From positions 1 to 44,063 of the forward strand of contig NZ_PYBW01000151.1 of the NCBI RefSeq assembly GCF_003205575.1: 44,063 nucleotides of DNA. Direction: 5' to 3'. The notes beneath the pieces are model-generated. The model was not told the origin of the DNA. It did not search any database and saw only the letters and a program-made list of their open reading frames with translations. Below, piece by piece: positions 7,111-14,935 of the stretch (its first letter is position 1; each line of letters starts with the position of its first letter). Source of the DNA: Streptomyces tateyamensis. GTDB lineage: Bacteria; Actinomycetota; Actinomycetes; Streptomycetales; Streptomycetaceae. A program made the translations under genes and the position numbers.

Positions 7111-8439
7111 TTACTGGACGCTGCTGTCGATCTGCTGGACGGTGGTGTTCCAGGCGTCGGTCGCGCTCTTGTGGTTCTGCTCGACCAGCAGGATCCCGTT
7201 GCTGAAGTCGCTCTGCAGGTCACCGGCGTGCGGGCCGGTCTCGGCCGGCTGGATCGCCTTGGCGGCGGTCGAGAAGATCTGGCCGGTGGGCGCGTTCGGG
7301 CCGATGTACGGGTTCTTGAAGTCGGTGACCGCGGTCAGCGAGTAGGCGCCCTGGTTGGACGGGATGTTGCCGACCTTCTGGAACACCTTGGCCTGCTGCT
7401 CGGGCGCGGTCAGCCAGGCCACCAGCGCCTCGGCCTCGGCCTTGTGCTTGCCGGCGCTGGGCACCGCCAGGAACGAGCCGCCCCAGTTGCCGGCCGCCGG
7501 CGCCTGGGCGATGTTCCACTTGCCGCTGTTGGCGTCACCGGAGAACTTCTGGATGTTGGCCTGCTGCCAGGACGGGCAGACCGTGGTGGCGAAGCTGGAG
7601 TTGGCGAAGGCGGTCTGCCACGGCGTGTCGAACTCCTTGAGCCCGGCGGACTCGCCGGCCGCGTCGGCCTGCATCGCCAGGTCCCAGGCGGTCTTCACGC
7701 TGGGGGAGTTCTTGTAGTCCAGCTTGCCGCCCTTGTAGTACTGGCTGGTCGAGGAGGAGACCACGCCGTTGAACATGCCGGTGGCCGAGTCCATGAAGAA
7801 GGTGCCCTTGGGCGCCTTGGCCTGGTACTCCTTGCCGACCTGGACGAACTTGGCCCAGTCGCCGGCCCAGAGCGCCGTCACCGCGGCCGGGTCGGCGGGC
7901 AGGCCGGCCTGCTGGAACAGGTCCTGGCGGTAGCAGATGGCCATCGGGCCGACGTCGGTGCCCAGGCCGATGGTGCGGCCGTCCTGGGTGGTGGCCTGCT
8001 GCCACTTCCACGGCAGGTAGTCGCCCTTGTTGACGCCCTTGACCTTGGACAGGTCCTCGAAGCTGTTGCTCAGCGCGTCCGAGGTGGCCAGCGCGATGCG
8101 GCCGACCTCCAGCGCCTGCACGTCGTCGAGGCCGCCGCCGGACAGGTGGGTCTGCAGCGCGGTCCAGTAGTCCGCCTCGCCGGTGGTGGTGTCCTCCTTG
8201 ATCGTGATGTTCGGGTGCGCGGCCATGTAGGCGTCGAACAGGCCGGCCTCCTTGTAGCCGAAGGTGCCGAAGTCGCCGACGGTCAGGGTGATCTTGGCGC
8301 TGCCGGCCGAGGAGCCGGCGTCGCCGCTGGAGCTGGACCCGCTGCTGGAACAGGCGGTGGCCAGCAGCGCCGTGCTGGCGAGCACGGCCGCGCAGAGCAG
8401 GGCGGATCTGCGCGGGCGAGTGGTCTCGGACAGGTTCAA
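7111..8439 (-). CDS. cebE: Cellobiose/cellotriose-binding lipoprotein
   Basis: 442-residue extracytoplasmic solute-binding lipoprotein of the CebE/MalE-like class. The N terminus is basic (ETTRPRRS), then a hydrophobic core and the lipobox-like LLATAC; the Cys is followed by a Ser/Gly-rich tether. The mature part has typical family segments such as VGDFGTFGYKEAGLFDAYMA near the start and SAGKHKAEAEALVAWLTAPEQQAKV near the end. The start chosen is TTG at 8439, preceded by AGGAG at a 6-7 base spacing; the frame stays open upstream but runs through the operator region. First gene of the operon; a perfect CebR box lies 49-62 bases upstream. Ligand specificity is inferred from context. Confidence 0.9.
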   Translation of the reverse strand: MNLSETTRPRRSALLCAAVLASTALLATACSSSGSSSSGDAGSSAGSAKITLTVGDFGTFGYKEAGLFDAYMAAHPNITIKEDTTTGEADYWTALQTHLSGGGLDDVQALEVGRIALATSDALSNSFEDLSKVKGVNKGDYLPWKWQQATTQDGRTIGLGTDVGPMAICYRQDLFQQAGLPADPAAVTALWAGDWAKFVQVGKEYQAKAPKGTFFMDSATGMFNGVVSSSTSQYYKGGKLDYKNSPSVKTAWDLAMQADAAGESAGLKEFDTPWQTAFANSSFATTVCPSWQQANIQKFSGDANSGKWNIAQAPAAGNWGGSFLAVPSAGKHKAEAEALVAWLTAPEQQAKVFQKVGNIPSNQGAYSLTAVTDFKNPYIGPNAPTGQIFSTAAKAIQPAETGPHAGDLQSDFSNGILLVEQNHKSATDAWNTTVQQIDSSVQ

Positions 8440-8487
8440 GGTGGGCTCCTGGAGGGGGTGGTCGGGTACGCTCAGCGGGTGTAACAG

Positions 8488-8501
8488 TGGGAGCGCTCCC
8501 A
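8488..8501. promoter_or_regulatory. Perfect CebR box between cebE and cebR
   Basis: TGGGAGCGCTCCCA, a perfect 14-bp palindrome identical to the CebR operator known from Streptomyces. It sits upstream of cebE and between the divergent cebE and cebR genes, so it can repress the transport operon and possibly cebR itself. Confidence 0.9.
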
Positions 8502-8674
8502 TTTGCGGCCTGCCGGAAGGTTCCTGCCTCCCGGCCCCCGGTGTCAAGGGGGGAAGTCGAGGGTGTAACCGCAGCGTGTCCTGCCCGGTCCGGCACCTGT
8601 CAGAATGACCGCGTCCCCACGGCGCTCCCTGTGCCCGCTCGTCCCCGCCCACCCGACCGCTCACCGAGGTGACC

Positions 8675-9742
8675 ATGAGCTCCACCGCACACCGCCCGCC
8701 AGGGGCCCTGACCGGCCCGGAGGAGCGCCGCGGCCCCGGTCGGCCGACCTTGGAGGAGGTCGCCGCGCTGGCCGGGGTCGGTCGCGGCACCGTCTCGCGG
8801 GTGATCAACGGCTCGCCGCGGGTCAGCGAGAAGGCCAAGGCCGCCGTGGAGCAGGCGGTGGCCGAGCTCGGCTACGTTCCCAACCGGGCCGCCCGCACCC
8901 TGGTCACCTCGCGCACCGACGCGATCGCCCTGGTGGTCCCCGAGGCCGAGACCCGGCTGTTCTCGGAGCCCTACTTCTCCGACATCATCAGCGGTGTCTC
9001 CGCCGAACTCGCCGACGGCGACATGCAGTTGCTGCTGGTCCTGGTACGCAACCAGCGCGAGCGGGACCGCTTGTCGGCCTACCTGCGGGCCCAGCGGGTG
9101 GACGGCGTGCTGCTGGTCGCCGTACACCGGGACGACCCGCTGCCTACCGTGCTGGAGGACCTGCGGATCCCCTCGGTGCTGGCCGGCCGGCGCGGCGACC
9201 AGGAGCCGCTGAGCTACGTGGCCGCCGACAACGCGGGCGGTGCCCGGATGGCGGTGCGACACTTGCTGCGCCGGGGCTGCCACCGGATCGCCACCATCAC
9301 CGGCCCGCTGGACATGGAGGTCGCGCAGGCGCGGCTGGGCGGGTACCGGGCCGCGCTGGAGGAGGCGGGGCGGCAGTACCGCGAGGAGCTGGTCGGGCTG
9401 GCCGACTTCACCGAGCAGGGCGGGCGCGCGGCGATGCGTGAACTGCTGGCCCGGGTGCCCGAGTTGGATGCGGTGTTCTGTGCCTCCGACGTGCTGGCCG
9501 CCGGTGCGCTGCAGGAACTGCGGGCGGCCGGGCGGCGGGTGCCGGACGACGTGGCGCTGATCGGCTTCGACGACTCGATCGTGGCCCGGCACACCGACCC
9601 GGCGATGACCAGCGTGCGCCAGCCGATCGAGGAGATGGGCCGCACCATGGCCCGCCTGCTGCTGGAGGAGATCGCCGACCCGGGTCGGGCCAGGCGGCAG
9701 GTGGTGCTGGCCACCGAGTTGGTGGTGCGCGAGTCGGCTTGA
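8675..9742 (+). CDS. cebR: LacI-family repressor of cellulose/cellobiose utilisation
   Basis: 355 residues. The N-terminal LacI helix-turn-helix and hinge (about 24-75) read PTLEEVAALAGVGRGTVSRV and NGSPRVSEKAKAAVEQAV, with the conserved hinge region PNRAARTL. The periplasmic-binding-protein-like sensor follows, with DAVFCASDVLAAGALQELR and DDVALIGFDDSIVARHTDPA near the C terminus as in LacI/GalR proteins. In Streptomyces CebR binds TGGGAGCGCTCCCA and releases it on binding cellobiose or cello-oligosaccharides. The ATG at 8675 is preceded by GAGGTG; a GTG 6 bases earlier would lack a site. It is divergent from cebEFG-bglC with a perfect operator between. Probably controls the cellulase genes 9 kb away as well. 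Confidence 0.93.
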   Translation: MSSTAHRPPGALTGPEERRGPGRPTLEEVAALAGVGRGTVSRVINGSPRVSEKAKAAVEQAVAELGYVPNRAARTLVTSRTDAIALVVPEAETRLFSEPYFSDIISGVSAELADGDMQLLLVLVRNQRERDRLSAYLRAQRVDGVLLVAVHRDDPLPTVLEDLRIPSVLAGRRGDQEPLSYVAADNAGGARMAVRHLLRRGCHRIATITGPLDMEVAQARLGGYRAALEEAGRQYREELVGLADFTEQGGRAAMRELLARVPELDAVFCASDVLAAGALQELRAAGRRVPDDVALIGFDDSIVARHTDPAMTSVRQPIEEMGRTMARLLLEEIADPGRARRQVVLATELVVRESA

Positions 9743-9863
9743 CGGGGAGTCGGGCGCCGGCGGCCCGGGCCCGTTGCCTGGACCGCCACAGCCCTGGTAA
9801 GCCGGGCGAAGAGGCCGTGTGCGCACCGGGCGCGACAGGGGGCGGCACCGGGGAGGGATTCGC

Positions 9864-10643
9864 GTGTGCCGTGCCGGGCCTGACGGGACGTACAGCTGCG
9901 TGGGGGAGCCGGAGGCGGTGGCCGCCCTGAAGGCGCTGCGGCCGACCCGCTCCGCCGGGCTGCCCCGACCGCGATGGGCCCCGTTCGAGCCGGCCGCGCT
10001 GGTGGCCGGCTACGGCGCGCCCGCCTGCTGGCACGCCGCCGGGCGGCTGGGTCCGCTGCTGGACGGCGAGCCCGCGGTGACCGCGGCCCTGCTCGCCTGC
10101 TGTCCGGCCGACGCTGAGCCCGCCGGGCTCGACCAGCGGGTCAAGAGCGTGCCCGGCACCTGCGAGAAGGTGCGCCGGCTCGGCGTGAAGCACGCCTGCA
10201 CCCCGGCGGCGGCCGCGCTGCGGGTCACCGACGTGCTCCGCTACACCCTGCGGGTCACCGCGGCGCAGGCCCTCGTGCCGGCTGCCGCGGAGTTCATCTC
10301 GCGGGCCGGCGCCCAAGGCATCGCCTTCCTCGCCGCCCGGCACTACTACCTGCCCGGCTCCCGCTACAAGGGCCTGCACCTGGTGGGCGAGGAGCCGCAC
10401 CGGCGGGCGGTCTTCGAGGTGCAGTTCCACACCGAGCAGGAGTGGGAGCTGATGCACGGTCCGAGCCACGCCCTGTACGAGGTGTACCGCGACCCGCGCA
10501 CCCCGCGGGCGACGGCCCGCTCGGCGCTGGCCGAACTGCGCCGGCTGGCCGCCGACCTGCCGCACCCCCCGGGCCTGGACCGGCTGGAGGACCCCTGGGG
10601 TCCACTGCGGGCCTGCGGGGGGTGCCGGGCCGCGCCGTCCTGA
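9864..10643 (+). CDS. Stand-alone RelA/SpoT synthetase-domain protein ((p)ppGpp/ppApp-synthetase-like)
   Basis: About 259 residues. Recognised from the order of RelA_SpoT synthetase motifs: RVKS with a downstream K (LDQRVKSVPGTCEKVRR), VTDVLRYTLRV (the D-x-x-R strand), YKGLHLV (the tyrosine G-loop that stacks on the acceptor base), the catalytic glutamate strand VFEVQFHTEQEW, and HALYEVYRDP. The FEVQFHT-H-LYE ending is more like ToxSAS/CapRel toxins and the Streptomyces nucleotide 3'-pyrophosphokinase than housekeeping RelA. The family moves pyrophosphate from ATP to the 3' position of a nucleotide, or of tRNA in some toxins. There is no hydrolase domain and no clear signal peptide. GTG at 9864 is chosen for its GGGAGGG site 6 bases upstream; GTG at 9819 has none. 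No obvious antitoxin gene adjoins it. Fold confident; acceptor unknown. Confidence 0.72.
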   Translation: MCRAGPDGTYSCVGEPEAVAALKALRPTRSAGLPRPRWAPFEPAALVAGYGAPACWHAAGRLGPLLDGEPAVTAALLACCPADAEPAGLDQRVKSVPGTCEKVRRLGVKHACTPAAAALRVTDVLRYTLRVTAAQALVPAAAEFISRAGAQGIAFLAARHYYLPGSRYKGLHLVGEEPHRRAVFEVQFHTEQEWELMHGPSHALYEVYRDPRTPRATARSALAELRRLAADLPHPPGLDRLEDPWGPLRACGGCRAAPS

Positions 10644-10664
10644 GCGCGAGGGGCAGGCGGTGCC

Positions 10665-13612
10665 TCAGGCCTCCTCAGGGGCGTCGGTGGGACGATCCAC
10701 CGGCAGGTCGAGCGCGGCGGCCAGGCCCTCCACGTCGGTGCCCGTCTTACGGTGCACCGCGGCGAGCCGACGCTGGATCAGACTGACCGGGACCTCCAGC
10801 CGTTCCGCGATCTGACTGGGCGTCAGTCCTTTGACCGTCAGCTCGGCTACCCGGTACTCGGCCCGGCTCAGCGCGTTGCGCTCGGTGCCGAGCGGGCGGC
10901 CGGGGCGCAGGCCGGAGGCGTTCAGCTCGTGCCGGGCCTGGCTCACCAGCCCGTCTGCGTTGCACACCACGGCCGCCTCCATGCCCTGGTGCAGCTGCTC
11001 GGTGGCCTCCATCAGGCGCCCGACCCGGCGCAGCGCGGCCCCGTAGTCGACCAGCGCGCGGGCGTGCTCGTAGGCGGCGGGGGTGGTGCCCAGCACCGTG
11101 ACGGCCTCGGAGAGCAGCTCCACCGCCTGCTGGCCGCCGACCACGGCGGCGTTCATCCGCAGCGCGCTGCCGATCGCCGACCCGACCCCGTACGTCCGGG
11201 CCCGCTGCACGTTCCGCTCGGCGATCCGCACCGCCTCCTCGGGCGCAGCGCCTGGGCGAGGTGGCCGGCCCAGGGCGCCCAGATGGGGTTGTGCCAGCCG
11301 CGCGCGGAGAGCTGGCTGCCCACCCCCTGCAGCACCTCGGCGGCCGCTGCCCGGTCCTGCTGGGCGAGCAGCAGCTTGCCGTAGAGGGTGGCCGCGTCCG
11401 GCAGCACCATGGCGCTGGGGTGGTAGGGCGGGGCGAAGGAGTAGTCGGCCGCCAGCTTCCAGGCCTCCTCGGTGCGGCCGCGGGCGAGCAGGGTGTCGGC
11501 CAGCACGCCGACCGCGTCCCACTGCAGCGGCAGGCCGCTGCCCAGCCGGCGGGCGATCCGCAGGGCGTTGCGCAGCTCCACCTCGGCCTCGGCCAGCGCG
11601 CCGCGGCGGAACTTCGCCAGGCCCATCAGGAAGATCGCGATGCCCAGGTGGCCGCCCTCCCAACCGGCCACGCCGAACGCCCAGATCGCCTCGTCGATCA
11701 ACTGCTCGGCGCGGTCCAGCCGGTCGGTGTAGATGTGGGCCAGCGCGATGATGCCGGGCAGTTCCAGGCCCCACGCGTTGGTGGTCCAGCCGAGCTCGAC
11801 GGGCAGCCGGCCCTGGTCCAGCACCGAGTCGAGCAGCGCCTGCACCTGGGTGACGTTGGCGCCCTGCAGGGTCAGGTCCCAGGCCTGGACTGCCCGCGCG
11901 GCCCGGGCGTTGACGTCGTCCCCGGTCAACCCGGCGGTCAGCTCGGCCAGTCGGGCCGAGCGGCCGCGGCCGTCGGCCTCGTCGCGCTGGAAGGCCGCCC
12001 AGATGAAGTGCGCGACCTGCAGCCTGGTCCGGCCCGGGCCCGGTTCGGTCTGCTCCGCCTCGAACTGGGTCAGTTCGGTCGCCTCGCTGACCTGGCCGCT
12101 GTGCGCCAGCACCTCGGAGAGCCGGAACGCGGCGTCCACCCGCAGGTCGGCCGGCAGGCCGGGGACGGTGTCCAGTGCCAGCTGCATCTGGTTCGCGGTG
12201 GCGACCGGGTCGGTGAGCAGCGTGGCGCAGGCCAGTTCGTAGATCACCTGGGCGCGGAACTCGTCCTCCGGCGGCTCCTCCAGTGCGCGCTCCAGACAGC
12301 GCACCGCGGCGGCCGGTGCACCGACCGCCAGGTGCTCGCGGGCCGCCCGGCGCAGCTTGGCCACCACTTCGAGGTCGTTGTCCGGATGGGTCTCCAGCAG
12401 GTGGCGGGAGGACTCGACCAGCGGCCGCCCGGCGATCTCCAGCTCGACCGCGGCCTTGCCGTGCATCGCGGTGCAGGTGGCGGGTCGGATGGACTTGTAG
12501 AGCGAGGTGGCCAGCAGTGGGTGGACGAACTCCAGCGGACCGTCCGCCGGGCCGACCAGCACCTGGTGGCGGCGGAGTTCAGCGATCGCGTCGGTGGCGG
12601 CAGCCGGGCTGATCACGGCGATCCGGGCGGCCACCCGGGGCAGGATCTCGGTCCCGAGCATCGCTGCGGCCTGGGCGAACTTGAGGGTGGTGAGGGTCAG
12701 TTTGCCCATCCAGTAGGCGCTGTCCATGCCCTGGGCGTCGGCCGCCAGGTCGTGCAGCAGCGGCACGTTCTCGTGGACCGGGGTGATGCCGCTCTCCCGG
12801 ACCTTCCGCAGCAGGCCGCTGACCAGGAACGGGTTCCCGTCGGTGACGGCCCAGACCTGGCGGGTGAAGGAGTCCTCGGCGTCCTGGAACTCGGCCCGGA
12901 CCAGCTTGCCGACGGTCTGCGGCGTGAGGCCCTGGAACTCCAGGTGCTGGTGAGACTTGTTGGCCACCAGTGACCGGAACCCGCGGAACCCCTCCGGGAG
13001 TTCGCCCGGTCGCCAGGCGATGGCGAGCAGCAGCGGCAGTTCGGGGCAGCGCACCGCCAGCGACTCCAGCCAGACCATCGACTCCGGGTCCGCCCACTGC
13101 AGGTCGTCGACCAGCATCACCAAGGGCGCCTGGAACCGGGCCAGTTGGGTCATCACCACGTCCAGGCCCTGTTGCACGCTCTGCGGGTCGAGGTCCTCGC
13201 CGGTGGGCGGCACCAGGCCGAGGGCGGGGCCGGCCACCGCGCGCCACGGGCCGAGCACCTCGGAGAGCTTGTCACCGGGCAGTGCGAGCAACTCGCCGAG
13301 CAGGAGTTGGCGCAGCAGGTAGAACGGCTCGTTGGTGCGCTGCTCGGCGGCCCGCCCGCTCAGCACGGTGAGGCCTTGGCTGCCCGCCAGTGCCCGGATC
13401 TGCTGCAACATGCTGGTCTTGCCCATGCCGGCCTTGCCGCTGTACAGGAGCAGCGAGCCGAGCTGGACGCCGCCGGCCGCGTACCGCACCCGCAACAGGT
13501 CGATCGCCTGCTGCGCGGTCTGGATCGCGGCCTCGCGCTCGTAGAGGCGGCCCTTCGCCGATTCGGTCGGGCCCGCCCGATACCCCGCCTCCTCGCTCCG
13601 GTTCTCGGTCAC
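10665..13612 (-). pseudogene. LAL-type (large ATP-binding LuxR) transcriptional regulator, broken by a 1-base frameshift
   Basis: Two overlapping frames encode one protein of about 982 residues. The first (GTG at 13612) has Walker A GKAGMGKT at residues 59-66, Walker B VMLVDDLQWAD, and a long helical TPR-like region. Near 11240-11250 the frame must change (...GHLAQAL to PEEAVRIAERN...) to continue into EHARALVDYGAALRRVGR and the C-terminal LuxR helix-turn-helix (LSRAEYRVAELTVKGLTPSQ, then IAERLEVPVSLIQRR), ending at 10665. Adding one base restores a single frame, so this is a 1-base deletion: either a real inactivation or a sequencing error. Without repair the ATPase part ends in an unrelated tail and lacks the DNA-binding domain. 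LAL proteins are usually activators of secondary metabolism or sugar catabolism. Divergent from the terpene synthase gene, a possible target. Confidence 0.85.
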
Positions 13613-13873
13613 CCTCGGTCCCCTCTGCCGCTACGCCTTGTGTTCCGGTTCGAGGTTATCTCCGTCGCGGCCGCTCGGTACCGGGTTTGTGCAGGTCCGT
13701 CATCTGATGATGATTCAAGTAGCGGTGCACGGGGAACGCCATGCGACATCAGTTCTATCCGAGGGCGCTGCGGGGGAGACCCGCTCCGTCCGTCGTCGCG
13801 AACGCGGCGCCGACCGGGACGGGGCGGTCGCAGGTGCCGACGTGCGCCTAATGCGCCACCCTTCAGGAGTCCG

Positions 13874-14842
13874 ATGTTCGATGCGATGACCCTCGACGTG
13901 CACTACCCCTACCGCCGCAATCCCCACCGAGCAACTGCCGAGGCCCATCACCGACGCTGGATGGAAGAGTTCCGGATGCTGGGCAGCCGGATGACTCCCG
14001 ACTCCTACGCCCGCTGGGAGATACCGGACCTGGCGGCGCTCACCTACCCGGACGGTGATGCCGAGGACCTGGCCCTTGCCACCGACCTGATGGGCTTCTA
14101 CTTCGTCTTCGACGACGAGTTCGACGGAGTGCGCGGCCGCCGGCCGGCCGGCAGCACCGAGCTCTGCGACCAGCTGATCGGGGTGCTGCACGGCAGCGCC
14201 GCGCCGGCCGACTCGCCCTGCGTGCAGGGGTTCGAGTCCATCTGGTGGCGGATCCGGCAGGTCATGTCACCGCGCTGGGTGGCCCGGGCCGCCTACAACT
14301 GGGAGGCCTACTTCGCCAGCCACCCGGCCGAGGCGGCCAGCCGGCTGACGGCCGAGGCCCCGGGCCGGACGACCTTCCTGTTCCTGCGCCGGGGCACCTC
14401 GGCCATGGAGACGGTGCTCGACATGGTCGAGCGGGTGGGCCGGTTCGAGGTCTGCCCGACCGCCTTCCACAGCCCGGCGCTGCGCGAGGTGCGCCAACTG
14501 GCCGCCGACATCGCACCGCTCAGCAACGACGTGCACTCCTACCCGCAGGAGGTGCGCCGCGGGGACGTGGCCAACCTGGTGCTGGTGGTTCAGCGCGAGC
14601 GCGGCTGCACGCTGAGCGAGGCCAGCGCCGTGGCTATCGCCGAGGTGCAGGAGCAGGCCGACCGGCTCGCCGAGCTGCGTGAGGAGCTCCCCCGGACCTA
14701 CCGCGCCTTGCAGCTCACGGCGGACCAGGTCCGGGACGCCCAGCGCTACGTCGAGGGCCTGATGGCCGTGGTGGCCGGCTATATCGACTGGGAGGGCCGC
14801 ACCGTCCGCTACCGCTCGCAGGCGGTCGCCCGGTCGGGTTGA
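13874..14842 (+). CDS. Class I terpene synthase (sesqui-/diterpene cyclase-like)
   Basis: 322 residues. The Mg2+-binding aspartate-rich motif is DDEFD in YFVFDDEFDGV (about residues 77-81), and the NSE motif is NDVHSYPQE (about 218-226, matching N-D-x-x-S-x-x-x-E). The C-terminal RY pair lies in WEGRTVRYR. All metal- and diphosphate-binding signatures of an active bacterial terpene cyclase are present. The substrate would be farnesyl or geranylgeranyl diphosphate; the product cannot be read from sequence. The motifs and length do not single out geosmin, 2-methylisoborneol or epi-isozizaene synthases. ATG at 13874 follows AGGAG by only 4 bases; the next ATG, 12 bases on, is too far. No prenyl transferase or P450 adjoins it. 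Divergent from the broken LAL regulator. Confidence 0.9.
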   Translation: MFDAMTLDVHYPYRRNPHRATAEAHHRRWMEEFRMLGSRMTPDSYARWEIPDLAALTYPDGDAEDLALATDLMGFYFVFDDEFDGVRGRRPAGSTELCDQLIGVLHGSAAPADSPCVQGFESIWWRIRQVMSPRWVARAAYNWEAYFASHPAEAASRLTAEAPGRTTFLFLRRGTSAMETVLDMVERVGRFEVCPTAFHSPALREVRQLAADIAPLSNDVHSYPQEVRRGDVANLVLVVQRERGCTLSEASAVAIAEVQEQADRLAELREELPRTYRALQLTADQVRDAQRYVEGLMAVVAGYIDWEGRTVRYRSQAVARSG

Positions 14843-14863
14843 ACGCTCGGGCCGCTCGGCGGC

Positions 14864-14907
14864 ATGACGGCCCGCCAACTCCGTCGTAGGAGTTGACGGG
14901 CCGTCAT
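14864..14907. terminator. Strong bidirectional terminator between terpene synthase and GH5
   Basis: Arms of 19 bp (14864-14882 and 14889-14907) with one mismatch and a 6-base loop lie between convergent genes ending at 14842 and 14936. A short T-rich run follows on the plus strand. Confidence 0.88.
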
Positions 14908-14935
14908 TCTTTTCGGTGCAGCGGTGGGTGGCGGA

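Noticed and set aside
9743..9863. Antitoxin gene upstream of the RelA/SpoT-like gene
   Set aside because: The 121-base gap has no frame with a start and ribosome binding site of credible length.
11235..11255. Programmed ribosomal frameshift in the LAL gene
   Set aside because: No slippery heptamer or supporting structure, and LAL regulators are not known to use recoding; deletion or sequencing error is simpler.
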